A DNA stretch of 56,020 nucleotides, from assembly GCA_934725105.1 (NCBI GenBank), contig CAKVBD010000014.1, positions 1 through 56,020 on the forward strand. The letters are read 5' to 3'. Numbering within the stretch: the stretch's first letter is position 1; the number at the start of each line of letters is the position of its first letter. The translations under genes were made by a program, and so were the position numbers. Of this stretch, positions 33,266-42,782 are shown one piece after another. This stretch comes from an uncultured Bulleidia sp. (lineage in GTDB: Bacteria > Bacillota_I > Bacilli_A > Erysipelotrichales > Erysipelotrichaceae). Below the pieces are notes generated by a model that made no database searches, was not told the DNA's origin, and saw only the letters and a program-made list of their open reading frames with translations.

Positions 33266-34203
33266 TGGTATTGTTACTTCAATATATGCTTCTGTTTGCT
33301 TCCGTTCTTGCATTGGTTGCTTTAGGAGGTTGCTTCTCAGAACATTCCGGTATTATTAACCTTGGTCTTGAAGGTATTATGGTCGTTGGTGCACTTGGCG
33401 GTGCGCTTGTACTGAAATACATGCCAGTGGATGTGCCTAGCTTTATCACTGTCATCGTTACATTGATTGGTGCCATTGCATTTGGTATGTTATATTCTGC
33501 ATTGCTTGGTGTAGCTGCGATTCATTTCAATGCAGATCAGACATTGATTGGTACTGCAATGAACATGCTGGCAACAGCAGTATCTGCAGTTATTGTAAAG
33601 GCAATTAACTTATCTGCAGATTCCAGTGATGTTTCTTCTGTTGTTTACTATATTGATAACCGTCCAGATTTAACAGTTCAGATTGGTGGATTTGAATTTA
33701 ACTGGTTCATGCTTGTTGCAGTAGTTGCGGTTGTTGCTGCATATGTCGTTCTTTACAAGACTAGATTTGGTCTAAGATTAATGGCATGTGGTGAAAATCC
33801 ACAGGCTGCTAACTCTGTAGGTATCGACGTATTCAAGATGCGCTGGGCTGGTGTATTGATTTCTGGTATGCTTGGTGGACTTGGCGGTATTGCTTATATT
33901 ACTGCTGGTTCTAGCTGGACATTTGAAAATGGTGTTGCGGGATATGGCTTCTTGGCATTGGCTGTTATGATCTTTGGTCAATGGAAACCACATAGAATTG
34001 CATTGGCAGCGTTATTATTTGGATTCTTCAGATCCTTAGGTTCTGTATATTCTGGTATTCCACTGCTTGCTTCTATGAATATTCCATCGACTGTATATAA
34101 CTTATTGCCATATATCATTTCTTTGATTGTATTAGCATTCTCATCAAAGAATTCTATGGCACCAAAGGCAGAAGGAATTCCATACGACAAATCTACGCGT
34201 TAA
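33265..34203 (+). CDS. Nucleoside ABC transporter permease 2
   Basis: A 312-residue membrane protein of the same permease family (NupC-like), the second half of the heterodimeric channel. The N-terminal ALGGCFSEHSGIINLGLEG is characteristic, and the coupling loop is FGLRLMACGENPQAANSVGIDV. About eight to nine membrane segments. It is the last gene of the transporter operon, closed by the terminator at 34208. With cytidine deaminase and purine nucleoside phosphorylase, it supports growth on external nucleosides. Confidence 0.93.
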   Translation: MVLLLQYMLLFASVLALVALGGCFSEHSGIINLGLEGIMVVGALGGALVLKYMPVDVPSFITVIVTLIGAIAFGMLYSALLGVAAIHFNADQTLIGTAMNMLATAVSAVIVKAINLSADSSDVSSVVYYIDNRPDLTVQIGGFEFNWFMLVAVVAVVAAYVVLYKTRFGLRLMACGENPQAANSVGIDVFKMRWAGVLISGMLGGLGGIAYITAGSSWTFENGVAGYGFLALAVMIFGQWKPHRIALAALLFGFFRSLGSVYSGIPLLASMNIPSTVYNLLPYIISLIVLAFSSKNSMAPKAEGIPYDKSTR

Positions 34204-34207
34204 CATT

Positions 34208-34235
34208 AGAATGGCATTTTGCCATTCTTTTTTTT
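34208..34235 (+). terminator. Terminator of the nucleoside transporter operon
   Basis: AGAATGGC/GCCATTCT stem (34208-34228) and T8. The T run continues directly into TATAAT (34235-34240), the probable -10 of the next gene. Confidence 0.85.
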
Positions 34236-34264
34236 ATAATGGATGCGAAATAGGGGAAAGAAAT

Positions 34265-34879
34265 ATGATTGTTCCAATTGATAAAAAACTATCTGCTGAA
34301 AAAATATCTGAAATTGCAAAAGACATTGCAGATGCATTTTTTGATTATGAATATTCCGAAGGTGAAGTCGGTATGAAAGGATTCTTTTTAACAAGAGAGT
34401 CAATGTATATCTTCATGCGTGCTGTATTTGAAGCTGCAGTCAGAAGTGGATGTGCGTATATGAGTGAAGGTGGCGAGTCGTATCTTATTATGACGGATTC
34501 TGAAGGACATCGTATTACATTAATTAATGTGATTAAAGAAATGCTTGCGGAAACGGAAGCACTTGGCAGCTTTCAGAAAGTATTGGATTATTCACGTATT
34601 TCATCGAATGATGGTGGTACGATTTCTCAAGAAATCATAAAAAGAAATGCACGTTATGTATCTGTAGATATTCTTGTTGTATTAAAGCAATATCAGCACC
34701 AGGGATTTATGAGAGAAATGATGGAATTTGTATATGCGCATGCCCAGCAGTATGGCATTATGGTTGCGTTAGAAACCGATGATATTTCAAAAGCAAAGAA
34801 GTATGAACATTTAGGAATGATCCTATATCGAACACGAAATTGTGGTGAAGGATACCACGTTTACGACATGATTCGCTAG
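34265..34879 (+). CDS. GNAT family N-acetyltransferase
   Basis: A 204-residue protein with a C-terminal GNAT acetyl-CoA fold. The segment VSVDILVVLKQYQHQGFMREMMEFVYAHAQ holds the beta4 strand and a pyrophosphate loop of the form Q-x-x-G-F/M, and ALETDDISKAKKYEHLGM is the usual beta5-helix-beta6 end, both written in part. The first 90 residues are a helical extension without a known motif. The substrate is unknown. Start 34265 follows GGGGAAAG; the ORF extends upstream into the terminator, which is not coding. Monocistronic. Confidence 0.78.
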   Translation: MIVPIDKKLSAEKISEIAKDIADAFFDYEYSEGEVGMKGFFLTRESMYIFMRAVFEAAVRSGCAYMSEGGESYLIMTDSEGHRITLINVIKEMLAETEALGSFQKVLDYSRISSNDGGTISQEIIKRNARYVSVDILVVLKQYQHQGFMREMMEFVYAHAQQYGIMVALETDDISKAKKYEHLGMILYRTRNCGEGYHVYDMIR

Positions 34880-34936
34880 AAAGAGTTTATGTGAAATTAT
34901 TAACTTTTTGATTTCACAAGAAACTCTTTCTTTTTA
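34879..34936 (+). terminator. Long hairpin terminator
   Basis: Outer stem GAAAGAGTTT/AAACTCTTTC with inner stem GTGAAAT/ATTTCAC, then a T5 run. It separates the acetyltransferase from the ATPase operon. Confidence 0.75.
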
Positions 34937-34985
34937 TAAGTAAAGTATTAAAATAATTAGGTCATAAAGATAAGAGGTATTTATT

Positions 34986-35306
34986 ATGGAAATGGATGCT
35001 ATCTTACAGTTGATTGAGACAGATGAAAAAACACGTGAAGCGATTCAGAAGCAATACGCAAAACGAGCTGAACTCAAACAAGCTGTAGAAGAGGAGAAAA
35101 AGAAACTTTCTGACGATGCCTGGGCTGAAGTTAAAAGCAAAGTAGAGCAGACAAAGAAAGAACTTGCACAGGAAGTTGCAAAAAACCAAGAAGAAAACAA
35201 AGCGTTGTATGAAAAGAATGTTCAAAGACTAACTGAAATGTATAACGCAAATAAAGAACAATGGAAAAAAGAACTGGTTACAAGAATTATCAGTGTTGAA
35301 TCATAA
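34986..35306 (+). CDS. A/V-type ATPase peripheral stalk subunit (G/H-like)
   Basis: A 106-residue protein that is almost all charged helix (long coiled coil from about residue 10 to 95, rich in Glu, Lys, Ala and Gln). It is the first gene of the ATPase operon, where the stalk G/H (NtpF/AhaH) subunit belongs. It would pair with subunit E to form the peripheral stalk that holds the catalytic head still. Sequence alone does not separate it from other coiled coils; position decides the call. GAGGT precedes the ATG. A -10 candidate (TAAAAT near 34950) lies upstream. Confidence 0.75.
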   Translation: MEMDAILQLIETDEKTREAIQKQYAKRAELKQAVEEEKKKLSDDAWAEVKSKVEQTKKELAQEVAKNQEENKALYEKNVQRLTEMYNANKEQWKKELVTRIISVES

Positions 35307-35318
35307 CAGGAGGCGAAT

Positions 35319-36356
35319 ATGAGCTCAGAGTTAGCAATGAGTACGAAAGCAAGAGCAATGTTCGGTGGTCGTCTTCAAGCAAATGAATATGAGACTTTGA
35401 TTCAAAAAAAATCTGTACCTGAAGTAGCTGGTTATTTAAAGAACGAAACATATTTTTCAAAAACATTGGATGGAATCAATGAAAAGGCAATTCATAGAGA
35501 ACAGTTGGAATCTTTATTGCGTATGGATATTTTCCATCGCTTAGAGAAACTGGAACGCTATGGTGGTGAAAATGATAGAGGCTTTATCTATGCATTTGTA
35601 ATGCGTTCAGAGATTCGTATGATCTTAGCATGTGTGAGATATATTGTCACAAATGATGAAGAAATCAGAAGTGGGATTATATCGGATCTTCCAATGTTCG
35701 CGCAAAAATATTTTTCTTTTGACATTAAACGTTTACCAGAAGTAACAAGCTTTAGTGAATTATTAGATGTTTTAAAGGGTACAGCATATGAAAGGATCAT
35801 ATTCAAATATCAGTCTGAAAGACTGGAAGAAATTGATTACATTGCGCTGGAACATGATCTTGAATTAGAACTGTATAAAGATACGATTCAATTATTGGAT
35901 CTGACAAAGAAAAATGAAGTGAATATTGCTTTAGATCAGCTGATCATGTCAAAAGCAGAATTGATTAATCTATCTGCAATTTATCGTTTGAAGAAATACT
36001 TCAAAGAATCATCACAGACAATTGAGAAGTTTATGCTTCCATATACATGCTTTTTTAAAAAACGTGAACTGGAAGATATGATTGAAAACTGTGATGCAGA
36101 AGAAGTATTAGAACGTGTTGCAAAGAAATATCATCGTTATACACATGATCTAAGATTTACAAGTATTGAACAGTATGTTCAGATGATTCAGTTTAACATG
36201 GGTCATCATATGATTGAATATTATCAGGATTCTCATGTTGTTTTCTTGAGTTATTTATTACTTGCGGAAACAGAAATTCAGAATCTGATCAATATTATTG
36301 AAGGAATTCGTTATCAAATAGCACCAGATCGTATCCGTGCGCTATTGGTATATTAA
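35319..36356 (+). CDS. ntpC: A/V-type ATPase subunit C
   Basis: A 345-residue, mostly helical protein of the V-ATPase subunit C/d family, forming the socket between the central rotor stalk and the membrane ring. Typical are the start (STKARAMFGGRLQANEYETLI), ERYGGENDRGFIYAFVMRSEIRMI and the C-terminal LLAETEIQNLINIIEGIRYQI, each in part. Length fits NtpC. AGGAGG precedes the ATG 12 bases after the first gene, and subunit I follows. Confidence 0.93.
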   Translation: MSSELAMSTKARAMFGGRLQANEYETLIQKKSVPEVAGYLKNETYFSKTLDGINEKAIHREQLESLLRMDIFHRLEKLERYGGENDRGFIYAFVMRSEIRMILACVRYIVTNDEEIRSGIISDLPMFAQKYFSFDIKRLPEVTSFSELLDVLKGTAYERIIFKYQSERLEEIDYIALEHDLELELYKDTIQLLDLTKKNEVNIALDQLIMSKAELINLSAIYRLKKYFKESSQTIEKFMLPYTCFFKKRELEDMIENCDAEEVLERVAKKYHRYTHDLRFTSIEQYVQMIQFNMGHHMIEYYQDSHVVFLSYLLLAETEIQNLINIIEGIRYQIAPDRIRALLVY

Positions 36357-36372
36357 AAGAAGGAGTAGATGT

Positions 36373-38193
36373 ATGGCTATTGTAAAAATGAAATATGTCA
36401 GTGTAGCCACGGATGAATCACACATCGATGAGATGGTATTGGATGGTGTGCATTCAGGTTTGTTACACGCTGTACATGCTGCAGACATTATCAATGAAGA
36501 TAATGGTGGACATCTCATTAATGATGAGAATCCATATAGCGGTTATCTTCAGACACTGCAGAACTTTGCACATAGTGTAAATTACACACTAGATCCTGAA
36601 AGAGCTCCGAAAAAGCATTACACAAATGAAGAAATGGATGCTTTTATTGATGAACTCGATGAAACGTTTGGTCTTGAGACAGATGCAAATACTGTCTTAT
36701 TGACACCAGATGATGAACAGGCTTTAGGTGCACTGAGTGAATGTGGTTTTGAAAGAATGCATGCGTGTCAGTATTTAAACTTTGGCTTTGGCAGACTTCC
36801 AAGAGAGTCTTATAAAAAGCTAAGCATGTATAAAGATGAAATCTTTGTACATCATCACGTACATGAAACACCACAGTACGTATGGATGTTATATGTAACA
36901 TCAGATTCTTATGTAGATAAAGTACGTAAGATCTTCAAAGATCTATACTTTGAACCAATTGATATTCCAATGATCGATGTCAAGAAACAGTTAGAACATT
37001 ACAAAGATCAGATTGATGATATCTATGCATTCTGTAATGAAGAAAACAGTGTGCATGAATTATATCCATATATAGCTGAAATCAATGAAAAGTATCTGCT
37101 AAGTGGATTTGTAAAGGCAGACGAAGTTGATCATTATAAAGCAATCTTCAAGGATCTTCCATCAACAATTGAAGTGAAAGATCCATCTGAAGTACCGGAT
37201 TTAGAATGTCCAACATTACTTAAGAATAACTGGTTCGCAAAACCATTTGAAATGTTCTTAGGTATGTATGGTGTTCCAAAATATACAGACTTTGATCCAA
37301 CTGGATTTATGGCATTTACATACTGTCTATTGTTTGGAATCATGTTCGGTGATCTTGGACAGGGACTTGTTCTATTTATTCTTGGACTTGTATTTGAAAA
37401 GAAGGGTCAGATCTTTGGAATCATTAATCGATGTGGTATTACATCTATGATCTTTGGTTTCTTGTTTGGATCTGTATTTGGATATGAAGAGCTGTTAAAC
37501 CCAGTTCACCAGTCATTATTTGGTGTAAGAGAAAAACTGTTCGATGTTATGGCACAGAGCAGTACGATGGTCTTACTGATTGGTGCAGTCGCAATCGGTG
37601 CTGTATTGATTCTTACAACACAGTGCATGAATATTGTGAACCGTTTCAAACACCATCAGCTAGGAGATGCAATCTTCTCTCAGAATGGTATTGCTGGTCT
37701 TGTATTCTATGGTGGTATTGTATTCGCAATCGTTGCGACTATGCTGCTTGGATGGAACGTACTCAATCCTGTGTATCTAGGTATCTTTATTGTTTTACCA
37801 GTCATCAGCTTTGTGATGAAAGAACCTTTAAGCAATGCGGTTGAACATAAAACAGTAAAGCCAGAAGAAGGATGGGGTGGATACATCGCACAGTCAATTT
37901 TTGAACTCATTGATGTATTGTTGACATTCGTTACAAACTCCATGTCTTACTTAAGAGTTGGTGGTTTCGTATTAAGCCATGCTGGTATGATGCTTGTTGT
38001 TATGACACTCGTTGAAATGACAGGAAAAGCCGGTGTTGCGGTATTGATCTTCGGTAACATCTTCGTTATGGTACTGGAAGGTTTGATTGTAGGTATTCAG
38101 ACATTACGTCTTGAATACTATGAAATGTTCTCTAGATATTATGATGCTGGAGGCGTTCAGTTTAATGCTTTGTCTGCTAAAGTAGCAGAGTAA
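36373..38193 (+). CDS. ntpI: A/V-type ATPase subunit I (membrane subunit a)
   Basis: A 606-residue subunit with a soluble N-terminal half (about 1-300, coiled-coil arms) and a C-terminal membrane half with seven or eight helices. It forms the ion half-channels against the c ring and anchors the stalks. The C-terminal helix with TLRLEYYEMFSRYYDAGG and SMSYLRVGGFVLSHAGM includes the essential Arg region. Start 36373 follows AAGGAG; the longer in-frame ORF overlaps subunit C. Length is at the short end of the 600-660 residues typical of bacterial NtpI. Confidence 0.94.
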   Translation: MAIVKMKYVSVATDESHIDEMVLDGVHSGLLHAVHAADIINEDNGGHLINDENPYSGYLQTLQNFAHSVNYTLDPERAPKKHYTNEEMDAFIDELDETFGLETDANTVLLTPDDEQALGALSECGFERMHACQYLNFGFGRLPRESYKKLSMYKDEIFVHHHVHETPQYVWMLYVTSDSYVDKVRKIFKDLYFEPIDIPMIDVKKQLEHYKDQIDDIYAFCNEENSVHELYPYIAEINEKYLLSGFVKADEVDHYKAIFKDLPSTIEVKDPSEVPDLECPTLLKNNWFAKPFEMFLGMYGVPKYTDFDPTGFMAFTYCLLFGIMFGDLGQGLVLFILGLVFEKKGQIFGIINRCGITSMIFGFLFGSVFGYEELLNPVHQSLFGVREKLFDVMAQSSTMVLLIGAVAIGAVLILTTQCMNIVNRFKHHQLGDAIFSQNGIAGLVFYGGIVFAIVATMLLGWNVLNPVYLGIFIVLPVISFVMKEPLSNAVEHKTVKPEEGWGGYIAQSIFELIDVLLTFVTNSMSYLRVGGFVLSHAGMMLVVMTLVEMTGKAGVAVLIFGNIFVMVLEGLIVGIQTLRLEYYEMFSRYYDAGGVQFNALSAKVAE

Positions 38194-38228
38194 TCAATAG
38201 ATAAATAATCTAAAGGAGAAAAAATAAA

Positions 38229-38666
38229 ATGTTAAGTGCTATTGAAATGTTATTACCTTTAATCGCTGTTGTTCTTGTTGTTGGTCCTCTTGGTTTAATG
38301 TTTGCTGGAAAGTTAAATGTAAAAAATGCACGTAATAGAATGATGGCGCAGATTGCTTTATTCTGTGGTGTATTCCTCGTTATGGTTTTATTCCAGGCAA
38401 ATCAGTTCACAGCATTGGCTGAAGAAACAACAGCTGCTGCTACTGGTGATTTTGCGAAGGGTCTTGGATTTATCGCTGCTGCTATGTCTGTAGGATGCTC
38501 TTGTATCGGTGCTGGTTGGGCCGTAGCAAAAGCTGCTCCAGCTGCTTTAGGTGCTGTTAGTGAAAATCCTGATAACTTCGGTCGTGCAATTATCTTCGTA
38601 GCCTTAGGTGAAGGTGTTGCTATTTACGGTTTGTTAATTTCCATCTTGATCTTGAACAATCTTTAA
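38229..38666 (+). CDS. ntpK: A/V-type ATPase subunit K (proteolipid c)
   Basis: A 145-residue membrane protein with four hydrophobic segments. The C-terminal hairpin (about 74-145) is a classical c-subunit: glycine/alanine-rich GLGFIAAAMSVGCSCIGAG, polar loop AVSENPDNFGRA, and the ion-binding Glu128 in VALGEGVAIYGLL. The first two segments (6-55) lack any acidic residue and look like a signal-anchor pair joined by an acidic linker LAEETTAA. So there is one carboxylate per chain. AAAGGAG precedes the ATG. Ion specificity (H+ or Na+) cannot be fixed here. Confidence 0.92.
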   Translation: MLSAIEMLLPLIAVVLVVGPLGLMFAGKLNVKNARNRMMAQIALFCGVFLVMVLFQANQFTALAEETTAAATGDFAKGLGFIAAAMSVGCSCIGAGWAVAKAAPAALGAVSENPDNFGRAIIFVALGEGVAIYGLLISILILNNL

Positions 38667-38669
38667 TCT

Positions 38670-38978
38670 ATGAGAAGCTACGTCATCAGCGACAATACCG
38701 ATACAGTAATGGGAATGCGCCTTGCTGGTATCGAAGGTGAAGTCATCAAAGGACGTGACAATATACTTCATCGTCTGGATGAATTGATCCATACAGATGA
38801 TATTGCCATTATTTTGATGACAACGATTACGATAGAAGAGGTCAGTGATATCGTATCCAAATACAAAATGAATCTTGCAAAGCCTCTTATTGTAGAGATT
38901 CCAGATCGTCATGGCTCCGGAAATATTTCTGAATCAATCAACAAATATATTTCTGAAGCAATTGGCGTAAAACTATGA
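38670..38978 (+). CDS. ntpG: A/V-type ATPase subunit F (NtpG)
   Basis: A 102-residue central-stalk protein with a small alpha/beta fold: SYVISDNTDTVMGMRLAGIEG at the start, then DDIAIILMTTITIEEVSDIV, and KPLIVEIPDRHGS, the family's conserved strand. It contacts subunit D in the rotor. It begins three bases after the subunit K stop with little room for a ribosome site, so translation is probably coupled. Length matches the 100-110 residues of bacterial F subunits. Confidence 0.92.
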   Translation: MRSYVISDNTDTVMGMRLAGIEGEVIKGRDNILHRLDELIHTDDIAIILMTTITIEEVSDIVSKYKMNLAKPLIVEIPDRHGSGNISESINKYISEAIGVKL

Positions 38979-38989
38979 GGTGAAAACAG

Positions 38990-39592
38990 ATGGAAGACAA
39001 TCAGGAGAAATTGCTTGAAGAAATTGCGAATGATGTCAAAAGTAATGCAGAACTCGTTGAAAATTTAGTCAACCAGGAAACAGATGCATTACGTAACGAT
39101 CAGGTTAGCTTCTTTAAAGAAGGTTTGCTCAAGGAAACTTCTACATATCTAGAAGGTGAATTGAAAGAAGCTCGCATGTTTGCAGCAACAAAATCTTCTC
39201 ATGACAAATTAGATACGAAGAAAAAACTTTTAGAGCTACGTAAAGGATTTGTTGATGAGTTAACTGCTGAAGTTACAAAAGAGTTAAAGGCATTCGCAAA
39301 GAGTGATGCTTATAAAGAGTATCTTTTAAGTAATTTGAAAAAAGTAGATTTACATGAAGAAGGATATTTCCTTGTTCGTGAAAATGATATGGAATTAATG
39401 AAGCAGCTGTTAAATCAGCTGGGAATGAACCAGGAAATCAGAAAGGGATATTTCTCTATTGGCGGATTTAAATTCGTTGATGAAGTAAATCGTTTTGAAT
39501 ACAGTTGTACATTAGGTGAAAAACGTGATGAACAATTTGCATGGTTTAGAAATCATTCTGGTTTCAAAGTTGTAGAAAGTGAGGATGAATAA
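38990..39592 (+). CDS. ntpE: A/V-type ATPase subunit E
   Basis: A 200-residue peripheral-stalk subunit. The first 110 residues are a charged helix and coiled coil (NQEKLLEEIANDVKSNAEL), followed by a compact alpha/beta C-terminal head (GGFKFVDEVNRFEYSCTLGEK) that binds the catalytic head. It would dimerise with the small coiled-coil protein at the operon start. GAGGTG precedes the ATG. Its stop shares a base with the start of subunit A. Confidence 0.88.
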   Translation: MEDNQEKLLEEIANDVKSNAELVENLVNQETDALRNDQVSFFKEGLLKETSTYLEGELKEARMFAATKSSHDKLDTKKKLLELRKGFVDELTAEVTKELKAFAKSDAYKEYLLSNLKKVDLHEEGYFLVRENDMELMKQLLNQLGMNQEIRKGYFSIGGFKFVDEVNRFEYSCTLGEKRDEQFAWFRNHSGFKVVESEDE

Positions 39593-41343
39593 TGAGCGAT
39601 ACCGTATATTCAATTAATGGGCCGGTCATTACCGTCCGTAATACAAAGTCATTTGCGATGAGAGAAATGACTTATGTTGGCAAGAAGCATTTGCTTGGTG
39701 AAGTTATTAAAGTCAATGATGACTGCACAACAATCCAGGTATATGAATCTACAACAGGTCTAAGACCTGGTGAAGAAGTCATTGGAACAGGTTCTTTGTT
39801 AAACGCAACACTTGGTCCTGGTCTATTAAAAAATATTTATGATGGTATTGAAAGACCTCTACAGAAGATCGAAGAAATTGAAGGTGCATTCATTTCTGAA
39901 GGATCACAGGTAGATGCTATCGATACTAAGGTTAAATGGGATGTTACAATGCTCATCAAGGAAGGTGATGTTGTAACTGCTGGTGAAATCTTTGCGACTT
40001 GCCAGGAAACAAGTGTCATTGAACATCGTTCTATGATTCCAAATGGTGTTCATGGTGTAGCGAAGAATGTTAAGCATAGCGGCAGCTATACAGTGAATGA
40101 TGTATTAGCTGTTGTTGAAGATGAAGAAACAGGAAAACAGACAGAAATCACATTGGCACAGAAATGGCCTGTTCGTATTCCTCGTCCAATCAAAGCTAGA
40201 AAACCATTATCCATTCCTCTAGTAACTGGACAGCGTGTCCTGGATACAATGTTCCCAATTGCAAAGGGTGGCTCTGCAGCTTTACCTGGTGGATTCGGTG
40301 CTGGTAAAACTATGCTTCAGCATTCCATCGCTAAGTTCTGTGATGCAGATATTATTATTTACGTTGGATGTGGTGAACGTGGTAATGAAATGACACAGGT
40401 TCTGGAAGAATTCTCTGAATTGAAGGATCCAAAAACTGGGAAATCATTACTAGATCGTACAGTATTGATTGCCAATACTTCTAATATGCCAGTAGCAGCA
40501 CGTGAAGCTTCTATTTATACAGGTGTATCCATTGCGGAATATTACCGTGATATGGGCTATCATGTTGCTTTAATGGCTGACTCTACTTCTCGTTGGGCAG
40601 AAGCGCTTCGTGAATTGAGTGGTCGTCTGGAAGAAATGCCTGCAGAAGAAGGCTTCCCAGCATATCTTCCTAGTAGAATTGCACAGTTCTATGAACGTGC
40701 AGGATATGTTGATACATTGAGTGGCAAACAAGGTTCTGTTACTTTAATTGGTGCAGTATCTCCACAGGGTGGTGACTTCTCTGAACCAGTTACACAGAAT
40801 ACGCGTCGATTTGTCAGATGCTTCTGGGCATTGGATAAATCTTTAGCATATGCTAGACACTATGCTGCAATCAACTGGAATCAGTCTACAAGTGAATATA
40901 TTGATGAATTATCTCACTGGTATGCTGAAAATATTAACCGTTCATTCTTGACATTACGTGCAGAATTACAGGAAATTCTTCATGAAGAAGATTCCTTGCT
41001 TGAAGTTGTAAAGTTAATTGGTTCTGATGTATTGCCTGAAGATCAGAAGCTATTACTTGAAATTGCGCGAGTTGTTAGAGTTGGCTATTTACAACAGAAT
41101 GCTTTCCATCCAGATGATATGTCTGTACCAATGGAAAAGCAGTTTAAGATGATGAAAGTCATCGACTATCTATATCGTGCTTGTAAGGCAAAGGTTGAAA
41201 AGCATATTCCAGTATCTTTGATTACAAAAACAGGTATTTTTGAAACAGTCATCAAGATGAAGTTTGATGTACCAAATAACAATATTGATCTTTTGGACAG
41301 CTATCCTGAAAAGATCGATGAAGCATTGAATTCTATTTTATAA
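39592..41343 (+). CDS. ntpA: A/V-type ATPase catalytic subunit A
   Basis: A 583-residue catalytic subunit that binds and hydrolyses (or makes) ATP. The Walker A GGFGAGKTM is near residue 233, the catalytic Glu region is YVGCGERGNEM, Walker B is VALMADSTSRWAEAL, and the non-homologous insert that distinguishes V/A-type A from F1 beta is present (about 110-195). PSRIAQFYERAG follows. Length is standard. It overlaps the subunit E stop by 1 base (TAATG). Confidence 0.97.
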   Translation: MSDTVYSINGPVITVRNTKSFAMREMTYVGKKHLLGEVIKVNDDCTTIQVYESTTGLRPGEEVIGTGSLLNATLGPGLLKNIYDGIERPLQKIEEIEGAFISEGSQVDAIDTKVKWDVTMLIKEGDVVTAGEIFATCQETSVIEHRSMIPNGVHGVAKNVKHSGSYTVNDVLAVVEDEETGKQTEITLAQKWPVRIPRPIKARKPLSIPLVTGQRVLDTMFPIAKGGSAALPGGFGAGKTMLQHSIAKFCDADIIIYVGCGERGNEMTQVLEEFSELKDPKTGKSLLDRTVLIANTSNMPVAAREASIYTGVSIAEYYRDMGYHVALMADSTSRWAEALRELSGRLEEMPAEEGFPAYLPSRIAQFYERAGYVDTLSGKQGSVTLIGAVSPQGGDFSEPVTQNTRRFVRCFWALDKSLAYARHYAAINWNQSTSEYIDELSHWYAENINRSFLTLRAELQEILHEEDSLLEVVKLIGSDVLPEDQKLLLEIARVVRVGYLQQNAFHPDDMSVPMEKQFKMMKVIDYLYRACKAKVEKHIPVSLITKTGIFETVIKMKFDVPNNNIDLLDSYPEKIDEALNSIL

Positions 41344-41356
41344 GGAGGGGCAGATT

Positions 41357-42781
41357 ATGAGTTTACAGTTATTAGGACTGGATGAGATCCAGGGCTCACT
41401 TGTTGCCCTAGACCATGTAAAAAATGTATCCAATGAAGAAATGGTTGAAATTGAATTGAATGATGGTTCAACAAGAAGTGGAAGAGTTGTATCTATTTCT
41501 GGTGAAAAGGCTGTAATCCAGGTATTCCAGGGGACAGAAGGACTATCATTAAGCAATACAAAAACAAAGTTACTTGGTCATCCAATGGAACTTGGTCTAT
41601 CTAAGGAAATCTTAGGCAGAACATTTAATGGTACAGGTGAACCAATTGATGGCTTAGGTGAAATCTATGCGGATAAGTTTGAAGATGTAAATGGCAAGCC
41701 ATTGAATCCATATTCAAGACAATATCCAAGAAACTATATTCAGACTGGTATTTCCGCAATTGATGGACTGAATACATTGATTCGTGGACAGAAGCTTCCT
41801 ATTTTCTCAGGCAGTGGTCTTCCGCATGATCAATTAGCAATCCAGATCGTTAAACAGGCAAAATTAACAGGTGAAGATGCAGAAAACTTCTGTATTGTCT
41901 TTGGTGCAATGGGTGTAAAAAACGACGTTGCTGACTTGTTTAGAAGGTCTTTTGAAGAAACAGGTGTTATGGAAAAGGTTGTTATGTATGTCAACCTTGC
42001 CGATGATCCTATCGTTGAAAGAATGCTGACACCTAGATGTGCATTGACTGCTGCAGAATATCTTGCATATGACTGTGGTATGAATGTGCTTGTTATCTTG
42101 ACAGATATGACATCCTATTGTGAAGCAGTACGTGAATTCTCTTCTAGTAAGGGTGAAATTCCTTCACGTAAAGGCTATCCAGGATATTTATATTCTGACT
42201 TGGCTTGTCTATATGAAAGAGCAGGTATTATCAAAGGTGGCAAGGGTTCTGTTACACAGATTCCTATCTTAACAATGCCAAACGATGATATTACACATCC
42301 AGTTCCTGACTTGACAGGTTATATCACTGAAGGACAGATCGTATTGGATCGTGACTTATTCTTGAATAACATTACTCCACCAATTGGTGTACTATCTTCA
42401 TTGTCTCGTTTGATGAAGGACGGTATCGGTGAAGGATATACTAGAAAAGATCATCAGGATATTTCTAACCAGCTGTTTGCATCTTATGCAAAGGTACAGG
42501 ATGCCAGAAGCTTAGCTTCTGTTATTGGTGAAGATGAATTGTCTGATATTGACAAGAAACATATGGCATTTGGTCGTTTGTTTGAACAGGTATTTGTTGG
42601 ACAGGGCTTCAATGTAAACCGTTCTATGGAAGAAACATTGAACCTTGGCTGGGCATTATTATCTACATTGCCAATAGAAGCACTGGATCGTCTTGATTCT
42701 GAACTTATCAAACATAACTATGATCCTGATCATGCGATGGCTACCATCGAAATGATCACAAAGCACGAAGGAGAATACTAA
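41357..42781 (+). CDS. ntpB: A/V-type ATPase subunit B
   Basis: A 474-residue non-catalytic nucleotide-binding subunit alternating with A in the head. The degenerate P-loop appears as FSGSGLPHDQLA in place of GxxGxGKT, which is the family hallmark. SRKGYPGYLYSDLACLYERAG and TQIPILTMPNDDITHPVPDLTGYITEGQ (in part) are diagnostic. Length is usual. GGAGGGG precedes the ATG. Confidence 0.97.
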   Translation: MSLQLLGLDEIQGSLVALDHVKNVSNEEMVEIELNDGSTRSGRVVSISGEKAVIQVFQGTEGLSLSNTKTKLLGHPMELGLSKEILGRTFNGTGEPIDGLGEIYADKFEDVNGKPLNPYSRQYPRNYIQTGISAIDGLNTLIRGQKLPIFSGSGLPHDQLAIQIVKQAKLTGEDAENFCIVFGAMGVKNDVADLFRRSFEETGVMEKVVMYVNLADDPIVERMLTPRCALTAAEYLAYDCGMNVLVILTDMTSYCEAVREFSSSKGEIPSRKGYPGYLYSDLACLYERAGIIKGGKGSVTQIPILTMPNDDITHPVPDLTGYITEGQIVLDRDLFLNNITPPIGVLSSLSRLMKDGIGEGYTRKDHQDISNQLFASYAKVQDARSLASVIGEDELSDIDKKHMAFGRLFEQVFVGQGFNVNRSMEETLNLGWALLSTLPIEALDRLDSELIKHNYDPDHAMATIEMITKHEGEY

Positions 42782-42782
42782 T

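Noticed and set aside
36337..36372. Upstream start for ATPase subunit I
   Set aside because: It overlaps subunit C. AAGGAG precedes ATG 36373 at the correct distance.
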